Below, in pieces: positions 1 through 10,721 of a DNA stretch of 64,000 nt. The stretch covers positions 39,198,045 through 39,262,044 of the forward strand of contig CM068592.1 of NCBI GenBank assembly GCA_035048485.1, read 5' to 3'. The notes beneath the pieces were generated by a model. That model saw nothing but the letters and a program-made list of their open reading frames with translations, searched no databases and was not told the origin of the DNA. The position numbers and the translations under genes were made by a program. The DNA is from Pteria penguin (taxonomy: Eukaryota > Mollusca > Bivalvia > Pterioida > Pteriidae). How positions within the stretch are numbered: position 1 is the first letter of the stretch; every line of letters starts with the position of its first letter.

Positions 1-2830
1 ATATCAGCTTCCTTAGGGATTTTACGGCAGTTAGGAGGCTGACTGTCATTTTCATCACAGGAATCTGCTATTTCCAGAGTTATCGCAGGATCAAGCTTAA
101 AACAAAGAAGTGACAAAATGAGTAATATCATCATTATTGTTTACAATTTACAATATCCAAATACATGTATTCTATTTCTAGTCATCAATGAAATTATCCA
201 TCAACAACTAACAAGAATCAATAATATACAATGTAATAGCCTCTGACTAGTCTCTGACATGAAGTCTGTACACCATGAAAATCACACTAAATTGAATATT
301 TCTGAAGACATAGCCAAAAAACTTGTCTAGATAATAGGAAAAACTTAGTCATAATTGAAAATATCATAACTGGACACATCTAAATTATGATCCATTTAAT
401 TGAACTTGAATAGGGCAATACCCATGGCAGGGATTTTCCACCCTGTTGTAGAGGAATGAAATTTGGCTCAATTCCCAATCCAAAATAGCAACCATTTTTC
501 CAAATTTATTCATCAAAAATTCCTAATTTCTTGCAGACACAAAAAGTTTCATTTTGTGGCCATAAAGTAAAAATAGAATGATTTTAAGTACTAGTTATCT
601 AAATAAAAATATCTAGTAAAGATTTTCAATAATATCTTATAAAGAGTTTGACTTAAGATTTCAATAAATGTACTTGTATGTATATCAAAAATGATCTCAA
701 TTTGAGCACAATATCAATAAAATTCCCAATGCAAAAGGCCCAGGCCCCATTCCCTAAAGAGTGAGGAAATTCAATGCATGGTAAAATTCAGAATATTTAT
801 TAAAAACAAAAATTCAAATTAGAATGATAAGTTTTGCTATAAATGTATCTATCATTATAACAGAAATTTAATCACCAAATAATGATGAGATAGATCTTTC
901 AGAAGGGTAACAGTATAAATGTCTAAACTATGTAATCAACATAAACACAGATAACCATTCCTAAGACACAGAATACCTCATGCTATACACAGCTTAATGT
1001 CATCTTCTATTTTAGGCCTGAAATTCTGGGGGAAAAAGCGTGATTGGTTGATACCAACATTCCATCTCAACAAATTGGTAAATAAGTTAAAGCCTGTTTA
1101 ACTAAGATCCACAGAACAGTGTTATTAGCATACAAGCACACAGAAAGAAGTAAATAACTATCAAAGGCAATGATGATGGGTTTACAAAGCTCAGCCACAC
1201 TGTAACAACACTGGCTCATATCAAAGTCCAGCATCAGTTTCCCCCACATGTATTCTATACTAATTTACCAAGAACTCACATCAATCTCCTAATCAAATAA
1301 TGAGTGACAAAGACCCAAAACTAACATGAAAGAAAAAACTAGCCTGAAACATAAAACTTACTTGAAACATAAAGATTTTTGGTTTCATTATGAGGCTTGG
1401 ACATGAATCTGGTTTGAAGTTTTCAAGGATTTCTTTGATTTCAATGAACTCGTCTTTAAGTTTGTCAGCACACAGAATAGCGCCCTCTATACCATAACTG
1501 AGAACAACCATTATGAAGCAGTCGTAATCTGCGTAGTCATTCAGAGTGGGATCAGAAGCTGTAACAAAAACTCTATTATATACACATCTAATACAAAAGA
1601 ATTGAACAAAAAATACACTAGATACATATTTTATGCAAACTGACTCTAAACTCTTGATATTGAGTTTGCATGTTTAAATTTCAAAATGCTGGTAAGTACC
1701 CCTTTAGGCTTTACTAAATAATCAAAATCATTATGTTGTTGTCGTATTTTTAAGTATGAATTTTACTCGCCATCCCTCAGCAAACTTCTTAGCTCTGTGG
1801 TGGACAGGTCTGTATGCACAAACGCAGGAGACTTGCCCCTAACAATGACAGGGTCAAGAGCTAAATCTTGAAACATTTCAATGATCTTCTGTGTGTCTCT
1901 GTATGACCCAGATCTAGGTCGGTGCTCTTCCTGTTCTCTATATATAATATTGTTGATGATGATGGCTTTTCCACGCTTTTTATGAGTCATGTCATAGCTG
2001 TGCGACATAAAGTTTTTGTATTCCATTTTAACTTTTGAAACTGGAGCAGGTACTGTACTAATTAAGAAAAACAAATGGAAAAGGTGAAACTAAAATACAC
2101 ATACTATGATGTTGAATGTTTGTAATGATCATAAGAAAAATTATTTTCATGCTCTTTGTCGAAAGCATTTAACTATTTATCTTTTTTAAAATAAATCTTG
2201 TGAGAGGCCATAGGAAAATTTAAATCTCACTAGCAAAACTCCTATTTATGTACGTCAAATACCCGTATGTTTTTGGAGAACTTGGGTTTTTATGGATAAA
2301 TTGAGTATTTGTTTACACTAACCTGGAGGCTTGAGCTGCTTTAATGCCTTGATATCCACCGGCATTCCTAATAATTTGAGGCTCCACATATCTAGCAGGA
2401 GTGGGTCCAAAATCCTGGTATACTATTTCATTTCCCTGTTCCATGGGTACATTATCGTACTGACCATTAGACATCTGTCGTGGCCCAAAAAAACCAGGAT
2501 CTCTTTCAGCATGTGGACCTATTCTGGTCTCCATTGCATTGTTTATGCTGTGAGCATGCGAAATGTTTGTATCTACCCCTGCTGTGTATTCCATAACATC
2601 TAAGTCTGATGGCTGGCTGATAACTCCAGAAGACAGCGAATCAGAAGGGTGGCTTACTACACCTACCCGCCAATCATCTGAAGGCTGATAACCTACAGTA
2701 CAGGACTGATTATTTGATGAGAATCCTGAACTAAAGGGTGATTTAGCTCTCTGATTTTGTATACTATGTCCAGTTCCTGCCGTACAAGAATTACTTTGAT
2801 CAACAGGTCTGGCATCCATCATGCTTGAAC
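1..2830 (-). CDS. caspase-like protein, partial (four exons), probable pseudo-caspase
   Basis: Exons in transcription order are 2830-2323, 2057-1771, 1558-1362 and 95-1 (cut by the window edge). Phases agree at each join (2, 1, 0). The first visible exon encodes a low-complexity Ser/Gln/Asn-rich linker. The second gives the start of the caspase large subunit: a KRGKAIIINN strand, an R-SG loop like the S1-pocket Arg region, and MFQDLALDPVIV. The third gives DYDCFIMVVLSYGIEG, then CPSLIMKPKIFMFQ. The fourth ends in KIPKEAD, like the IPxEADF segment that starts the small subunit. In active caspases the third block reads SHGxEG, so the catalytic His is Tyr here, and the QACxG block expected after MFQ is absent: the join reads MFQ-LDPAITLEI. 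c-FLIP also lacks these residues. The join at 1771/1558 needs a GC donor. N-terminal exons (any DED or CARD) lie above 2840 and were not found. Family call fairly sure; inactivity is inferred. Confidence 0.72.
97..1361 (-). other. caspase-like gene, last visible intron
   Basis: AT-rich sequence between the donor at 1361 (gtaagt on the minus strand) and the acceptor at 97. I looked for a small exon that could carry a Q-A-C codon run and saw none, with either a whole or a split Gln codon. No other coding signal was seen. Confidence 0.5.
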
Positions 2831-3423
2831 CTGCAACAGTTATTATAGTTTACAATTAGGTAGAACAATGTGAAGAAAATAATGAATGGATGTATTTCAT
2901 AAATCAAAGTACTGAAAATGCTTATGAAAGTTGAGCATTGTAGATCATATTACATGTAAATCATGGCATGAAATCAACACATGCAAACTAAGAAAATTTC
3001 AGACGTAAATGAGTTTTGAGATGAAAATATAGGAATTCAAAAAGTTGCATATTTGAAGTTTCAAAGATCTTATGTTTAGACCATGTATTATAATAACACA
3101 TTACAGTTTGAATCAGTTAAACCTTTCTACGAAACATGAATGGCCAGAGCTAAAAAAAAAAAACATCTTATACCATTGAAATAATTCTTCTCCAAGACAT
3201 GAAATCTCAGTTTCTAGGGTGATTAGTGAGACAGACTCCCCTTGGACAAGACACTAGCACACGGCAGGATAACCTCTCTGTTGGTGCAGATACCTATTTA
3301 CCCCTTGGCACACCAAGACAATACCAATCAAATGCCTTGTCTAGGAAAAAATCAGGGTTGGACGCTTGTATATAGTATATGGAATACAGTTTTCCAAATC
3401 ACTGGTCTGTTCCCATTCTATAC
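2831..3423. other. AT-rich non-coding stretch
   Basis: Probable intron of the caspase-like gene, leading to its unseen 5' exons. The exon at 2830 is preceded by a good acceptor (ctgttgcag on the minus strand). Nothing else recognised. Confidence 0.4.
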
Positions 3424-6353
3424 TTCTACCAGTACCCTTGATGATACCTTTATATAATTATACTGGTACCCTTGATGATACCTTCATATACTTATACCGA
3501 TACCCTGATGATACCTTCATATACTTATACCGATACCCTTGATGATACCTTCATATACTTATACCGATACCCTTGATGATACCTTTATACACTTATACCG
3601 ATACCCTTGATGATACCTTCATATACTTATACCGGCACCCTTGATGATACCTTTATACACTTATACCGGTACCCTTGATGATACCTTCATATACTTATAC
3701 CGGTACCCTTGATGATACCTTTATATACTTATACCAATAGCCTTGGTGATACCTTTATATAATTATACCGGTACCCTTAATGATACCTTTATATACTTAT
3801 ACCGGTACCCTTGATGATACCTTTATATACTTATACCGGTACCCTTGATGATACCTTTATATACTTATACTGGTACCCTTGATGATACCTTTATATACTT
3901 ATATTGGTACCCTTGATGATACCTTCATATACTTATACCGGTACCCTTGATGATACTTTCATATATTTATACCAGTACCCTAATACCTTTATATACTTAT
4001 ACCGGCATTCTTGATGATACCTTCATATACTTCTACCGGCACCCTTGATGATACCTTCATATACTTATGCCGGTACCCTTGATGTTACCTTCATATACTT
4101 ATACCGGTACCCTTGATGATACCTCTATACACTTATACCAGTGTCCTTGATGATACCTTCATATACTAATACCGCTACCCTTGATGATACCTTTATATAC
4201 TTACACCGGTACCCTTGATGATACCTTTATATACTTATACCGATACCCTTAATGATACCTTTATATACTTATACCGATACCCTTGATGATACCTTTATAC
4301 ACTTATACCGATACCCTTGATGATACCTTCATATACTTATACCGGCACCCTTGATGATACCTTTATACACTTATACCGGTACCCTTGATGATACCTTCAT
4401 ATACTTATACCGGTACCCTTGATGATACCTTTATATAATTATACCGGTACCCTTAATGATACCTTTATATACTTATACCGGTACCCTTGATGATACCTTT
4501 ATATACTTATACCGGTACCCTTGATGATACCTTTATATACTTATACTGGTACCCTTGATGATACCTTTATATACTTATATTGGTACCCTTGATGATACCT
4601 TCATATACTTATACCGGTACCCTTGATGATACTTTCATATATTTATACCAGTACCCTAATACCTTTATATACTTATACCGGCATTCTTGATGATACCTTC
4701 ATATACTTCTACCGGCACCCTTGATGATACCTTCATATACTTATGCCGGTACCCTTGATGTTACCTTCATATACTTATACCGGTACCCTTGATGATACCT
4801 CTATACACTTATACCAGTGTCCTTGATGATACCTTCATATACTAATACCGGTACCCTTGATGATACCTTTATATACTTACACCGGTACCCTTGATGATAC
4901 CTTTATATACTTATACCGATACCCTTAATGATACCTTTATATACTTATACCGATACCCTTGATGATACCTTTATATACTTATACCGATACCCTTGATGAT
5001 ACCTTTATATACTTATAACGGTACCCTTGATACTTTTATATACTTATACCGGTACCCTTGATGATACCTTTATATACTTATACCAGTAGCCTTGATGATA
5101 CCTTTATATACTTATACCGGTACCCTGATGATACCTTCATATATTTATACCAGTAGCCTTGATGATACCTTCATATACTTATACCGGTACCCTTGATGAT
5201 ACCTTCATATACTTATACCGATATCCTTGATGATACCTTTATATACTTATACCGATACCCTTGATGATACCTTTATATACTTATACCAGTAGCCTTGATG
5301 ATACCTTTATATACTTATACCGGTACCCTGATGATACCTTCATATATTTATACCGGTACCCTTGATGATACCTTTATATAATTATACCAGTAGCCTTGAT
5401 GATACCTTCATATACTTATACCGGTACCCTTGATGATACCTTTATATACTTATACCGGTACCCTGATGATACCTTCATATATTTATACCTGTACCCTTGA
5501 TGATACCTTCATACACTTATACCAGTACTCTGATGATATCTTTATATAATTATACCGGTACCCTGATGATACCTTTATATAATTATACCAGTAGCCTTGA
5601 TGATACCTTCATATACTTATACTGGTACCCTTGATGATACCTTCATATACTTATACTGGTACCCTTGATGATACCTTCATATACTAATACCGGTACCCTT
5701 GATGATACCTTTATATACTTATACCGGCACCCTTGATGATACCTTCATATACTTATACTGGTACCCTTGATGATACCTTCATATACTAATACCGGTACCC
5801 TTGATGATACCTTCATATACTAATACCGGTACCCTTGATGATACCTTTATATACTTATACCGGCACCCTTGATGATACCTTCATATACTTATACTGGTAC
5901 CCTTGATGATACCTTTATATACTTATACCGGCACCCTTGATGATACCTTCATATACTTATACTGGTACCCTTGATGATACCTTTACATACCTATATTGGT
6001 ACCCTTGATGATACCTTTATATACTTATACTGGTACCCTGATGATACCACTGGTACTCTTGATGATACATTTATATACTTACACCGGTACCCTTGAAGGG
6101 GCAGGCTTGGTGTAGTGGTTAAGCGCTTGGCTTGCGGCGCCGACGATCCGGGTTCGATTCCCGGGTTGCGCCACTATGTTTAAGAGGTTGGTAACCTCCT
6201 GCTTCCATGTCGCGATATAACTGAAATATTGTTGAAAGCGACGTAAAACACCAATCAACCAACCAACCAACCGGTACCCTTGATGATACCTTTATTTTCT
6301 TAAACCCACACCCTTTATACGCTTATACCGGTATCTTGATGATACCTTTATAT
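3424..6353. repeat. 34-bp minisatellite with higher-order duplication
   Basis: About 80 tandem copies of a 34-bp unit (core ttgatgatacctttatatac followed by ttataccggtaccc). Variants alternate between tttatatac and ttcatatac and between ccggtaccc and ccgataccc. A marker run with a shortened unit (ccagtaccctaatacc) occurs at about 3971 and again at about 4647, 676 bp apart, and the flanking variants repeat in the same order, so a block of about 20 units was duplicated. A SINE interrupts the array at 6097-6272 and repeat sequence resumes after it. Confidence 0.95.
6097..6272 (+). mobile_element. tRNA-derived SINE inserted in the minisatellite
   Basis: The 5' part is tRNA-like: a box-A-like TGGTGTAGTGGTTAAGCGC, a box-B GGGTTCGATTCCC, and a 3' acceptor-like arm ending TTGCGCC that pairs roughly with the GGGGCAG start. 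A tRNA-unrelated body follows with GTTGAAAGCGACGT, and the element ends in a short AACC repeat. The host unit ccggtacccttga lies on both sides, either as a target-site duplication or because the array is itself repetitive. The head resembles the tRNA-like segment at 31921-31999. Confidence 0.85.
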
Positions 6354-7136
6354 ACTTGAATGCTATTAAAAACAAAATTTCATTGTTGTAAAATTGCAAA
6401 TTTGTAACACTTGGTATGTGATAGAAAATGATGATTGTTTTCCTATAAAACAGATCTTGTACATCTAAACAAAGAAACATCATAAAGTATGCCAATCAAC
6501 TTTACATTCATTTGTTTGGAATTATCTTAACACTGTGATTTTCTAAAGACTTATTGTCAAAGTATTATATATCAATAATTAGTAAATACTCATTAGGTAT
6601 CAAATCGTTTCTTAACAGTATATAAGCCTAGACACAATAAGAATCCAGTGGCCATGGTGGAGATCTCACTGACTTCTGGTTACATGTCGAAGCCAGGCAA
6701 CAATATAAAGGAAAACACACCTTTATGATGACCTCTATCATGTGCTTCAGTGTGATGTTCCATTACATCCATATATTGTTCCATACCATTTGCTTTATCC
6801 ATTGCGTCATCAATCAGCAGAACAATGTAAAACCATCATGAGAAAACCATCTTGTTCGGAATAAAAAAAGTTCTTATTTCTTCAGTTTCCTGCAAAAAGT
6901 GTATTTCCTTTATTATTTAAAAATTATGCGCTGATACAGTGTAAATAAAGTGTCAATAATAAAGTTCTAGCAGTTTTTTACATTCATAATTCATTTGAAC
7001 ATACAAAACAAAAGATTGAATAACATTACACATGTATCATTATTACTATTGTGAACTATATTTAAAGTTATGATAAGCAACATTAGTCACTTTAGATGTC
7101 CTTAATAAACTGAAATTTCCTAAATGTTATAGTACA
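6354..7136. other. non-coding stretch
   Basis: AT-rich sequence with no recognisable gene or repeat beyond simple A/T runs. Confidence 0.4.
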
Positions 7137-7825
7137 CCTTGCAGTATTGTGTTTATATATAGTAACATAGGCACTTTGCAGCATTGTTTACATATAGTAA
7201 CATAGGCACTTTGCAGCATTGTTTACATATAGTAACATAGGCACTTTGCAGCATTGTTTACATATAGTAACATAGGCACTTTGCAGCATTGTTTACATAT
7301 AGTAACATAGGCAATTTGCAGCATTGTTTACATATAGTAACATAGGCACTTTGCAGCATTGTTTACATATAGTAACATAGGCACTCTGCAGCATTGTGTT
7401 TGCATATAGTAATATAGGCACTTTGCCGCATTGTGTTTACATATATAGTAAGTTACTGACATAGGCACTTTGCCGCATTGTGTTTACATATATAGTAAGT
7501 TACTGACATAGACACTTTGCCGCATTGTGTTTACATATATAGTAAGTTACTGACATAGGCACTTTGCCGCATTGTGTTTACATATATAGTAAGTTTTTTA
7601 ACACAGACACTTTGCAGCATTGTGTTTTCATATATAGTAAGTTACTGACATGGGCACTTTATAGCAGCCTGTTTACATGAGTAACTTAGGCACTTTGTAG
7701 CACTGTGTTTACATATAGTAACATAGGCACTTTGCAGCATTGTAATTACATATTGTAACATAGGCACTTTGTAGCAATGTGTTAATATATAGTAACAATG
7801 GCACTTTGCAGCATTGTGTTAATCA
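7137..7825. repeat. 35-bp tandem repeat array passing into about 50-bp units
   Basis: The first part has near-identical 35-bp units (tttgcagcattgtttacata, then tagtaacataggcac). From about 7400 the unit is longer because of an added tatatagtaagttactgac segment. The last copies are more degenerate. Confidence 0.9.
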
Positions 7826-8167
7826 TTTAAAAACTCTTAGGACTCTTCATCGATATTTTCAAAAATGGAGAAATTCAAAACAAAACTATCATGGCATTTC
7901 CCAGAATCTTGTAAATATAGCTGTAAGACAGTCATGAATATCATTTACCGGTACTTGCCAAAAAAAAAAACATTTTCTCAAGAGAAATAACAATCTGAAG
8001 ATCAAGAAAAGTGTCATTACAAAGTATTTTAGCCATGCATTTGACACAGCAAGTGGAGATAAATCTGTAATGTCTACGGGCAAGCTAAATTTTGTCAACT
8101 TTGTTTAATGTTACATGTAAGAAAAGTGATGTTAATCATTCAGGATGTTATGTATATATGATGTATA

Positions 8168-8260
8168 AGGTCTTTATTTCTGACCATCACCTATGGCAAT
8201 ATCTTATTCTGGCCATCACCTATGACGATATCTTATTCTAGCCATCACCTACATGAAGTA
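8168..8260. repeat. short tandem repeat, about 32 bp, three copies
   Basis: Three copies of a unit reading ccatcacctatg-caatatcttattctgg with small changes. Confidence 0.7.
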
Positions 8261-8300
8261 TAACGCTAAACTTTTGAGTACACTTCATATTGGAAGAAGA

Positions 8301-8494
8301 AGAAGATGGTTTCATGTCAATAAATATGATAAAGAATCAAACAGAATTATGATGTCAAGTTAAGAGTATTACATCACAATGAAATGACACGACACTGAAG
8401 AAGATGGTTTCATGTCAATAAACATGATAAAGAATCAAACAGAATTATGATATCAAGGTAAGAGTATTACATCACAATGAAATGACACGACACT
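8301..8494. repeat. 98-bp tandem duplication
   Basis: Two adjacent copies starting gatggtttcatgtcaataaa (8305 and 8403) and running to gaaatgacacgacactg. Only a few substitutions separate them. Confidence 0.9.
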
Positions 8495-9103
8495 GGACAG
8501 CAAAACAGCATAATGTTAGATGCATGTATCTAATGAGAGATGAAATGTATAGGAAAAAGTTCTACTGGCCAGAGAAACAGTTGAGAAAAACTCCCAATAG
8601 AGATATCTCTAGACTCTACTTCAAGGACAATCAAGGTGCTAGGTGTTTCACTCTAAGTTGTTATACCACAGGGTCTATCCCAGTTCCAGTTTCATTTTCC
8701 TTTTATCTGTATATAGACCTTTAGGCCTAAGTATTACTGCAGTGCTGATGTTCGGGTTGACTGTTCATACTTCACCACATAAGGCACAACCGAGGTGGTG
8801 ATGTACTATGGCAATATCTTATTATAAGCCCCAAATAACAGGATACTGTCGATATTGCCCATTTATTTAACATACAAAGGCTGCAACGTCGCAAAAACTC
8901 CCCATGTTTTCTGTGTGTGTCTGATGCAGTGATGGGTTTAGGGGTGGGCAATTTGCAATTTAAGCATCATATATCGAACACCTGCACTGTAGGTGAATGT
9001 CATAAGATTGCCGAAAGTGAAATAAATACCATTTACTTACATCAAGGTATTCTAATCTATCGATCTATGCATTTTTTAATCTTCTCACTGCTGGTCAAAA
9101 TAT
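8495..9103. other. non-coding stretch
   Basis: No protein similarity recognised. A GAAGAAGAAG-flanked 55-bp segment just upstream (8256-8310) has an inverted relative at 11008-11065. Confidence 0.35.
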
Positions 9104-9110
9104 AGAAACG

Positions 9111-10273
9111 GGAATTTCCGGCGTCGGGATCATTCGTACTGATACGATTTCGTACTGGGATTTTTCGTACCGCTCGTACGAAATATTGGGTTCTTTCGTA
9201 CTGATTAGTGAGATCATTCGTACTGGTATATTATCATTAAGTGTAATTACGTATATCGTTCGTACTGGTATATATCATTATGTGCAATTATGTATATTAA
9301 GCTATGAGTTGACATTATTGTTAAGAAAAAAACAGATTGAATTATAGCATTTTGATTACACAAAACATAACATTAAAAATAAATATATTTATAATAAATA
9401 TTATCATATCTAATAATTATTAATATTAGATCCCGAAACGTCGTATTTAAATACCGAAACATCGCATATTAGGTCCTGAAATCTCGTATACATCAAGGAT
9501 GTATAGTTTAAGAAACTATACTTCCTTGTATACATGTAGGTCCCGTAACGTCGTGTTTCCGAAACGTCATGTTTTCTAAGTGTTTTGATAACTGTTTGTT
9601 TTGTTATTCTTTGCTTTTGACAAGCACTAGTTCATAGTAAGACTTAGACCATTGCTCGTGGGGGAAATCAGTGAATAATAAAAGACGAGAAATACTGTTT
9701 ATGATTTAATTTATTCATTAGGCTTATTACTTGATTATTACATACAACAACAAACATGAAATGATAATATTAAGCACAAGTTTCAAACATAAAATCACTA
9801 AAAGAATAATAAGCATAATATTTTCAAATTACATGAATGTTAAAAGTCGACACTAAACAATATACCCACACACCATAAGAACTTTATAAGCACTACACAC
9901 TAGTAACGCTAACGCTAGATAATTACTGTCCAATCTCATCTAATGATACATTGAACACTGTCCAAGCTCATCTACAGATGCAATTCAAGGACGAGTAATA
10001 TATACCCGGTACGAAAATCAGCACAGTACTTCATACGCAACATTTGTGATTGTAACTGAGAAAACATATAATAAACTCAGCTTGACACCAACAAACTTAT
10101 ATTGTTTATAAGTCCTTGATCATATGTTATATGTATGTTTTTTACGAATCAACACGCATCAAATGTAGTTTTAACATCCCTACGAATAATCCCGGTAGTA
10201 GTACGAAAGATCCCGTACGAAAAATCCCAGTACGAAAACGTATCAGTACGAACGATCCCGGAACGTAATTTCC
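9111..10273. mobile_element. 1.16-kb element with long terminal inverted repeats
   Basis: The left end (ggaatttccggcgtcgggat, then cattcgtactgatacgattt) is repeated in inverse at the right end. The arms of roughly 75-90 bp share GGGATCRTTCGTACTGATACG and TTTCGTACTGGGATTTTTCG. Flanks agaaacg (9104-9110) and aggaacg (10274-10280) could be a 7-bp target duplication with one mismatch. No transposase ORF is visible inside, so it is non-autonomous. Superfamily not assigned. Confidence 0.8.
9494..9527. repeat. short dispersed palindrome (GTATAGTTT/AAACTATAC)
   Basis: A near-perfect inverted repeat, gtatagttt-aag-aaactatac, flanked by caaggat and ttccttg. Related palindromes occur at 10719-10774 (with an AT loop) and 38326-38364. 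Confidence 0.7.
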
Positions 10274-10280
10274 AGGAACG

Positions 10281-10412
10281 AGGTTAGGGGCCGGGTGAAA
10301 TTCAACCCATGATGCATTGCATAAATACATAAAACGATGGATCCAGAACGGTTTAATTTTCCGGAAAATGTCAAAAATGGCGCTCTCTTGTTCCTTGAAA
10401 ATGTTTTTAATC
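10281..10412 (+). repeat. dispersed repeat covering the promoter and first exon of the OTU-MULE gene
   Basis: The segment starting aggttaggggccgggtgaaa and passing atgcattgca is closely matched in the same orientation at 26453-26590. Similarity weakens but continues through the segment used here as exon 1. It may be the 5' end of a transposon family to which the gene belongs. Confidence 0.7.
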
Positions 10413-10557
10413 GTAAGTCATTGTTATTTGATATTATGTGATATTATGTTTGAAAACAACAATAATTTTTTTATGATTTGATTGATTATGATTTATAAAT
10501 AATGTTTCTCATAGATAATTGATAAAATTAAACTATTCAATAAATGTTACTACATTA

Positions 10558-10597
<40 letters not shown>

Positions 10598-10626
10598 CTA
10601 TGTATACATGGTATATATATATATAG

Positions 10627-10721
<95 letters not shown>

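Noticed and set aside
6110..6172. Possible functional tRNA gene
   Set aside because: Boxes A and B are present, but the arms pair poorly, a SINE body and tail follow, and the copy sits inside a minisatellite.
3424..8000. CRISPR-like arrays
   Set aside because: The repeats are contiguous with no unique spacers, and the DNA is clearly eukaryotic.
10336..10412. Alternative first exon from the ATG at 10336 (25 codons)
   Set aside because: It ends in phase 1, which does not match the phase-0 acceptor at 11376; the ATG at 10368 or 10377 gives a continuous frame.
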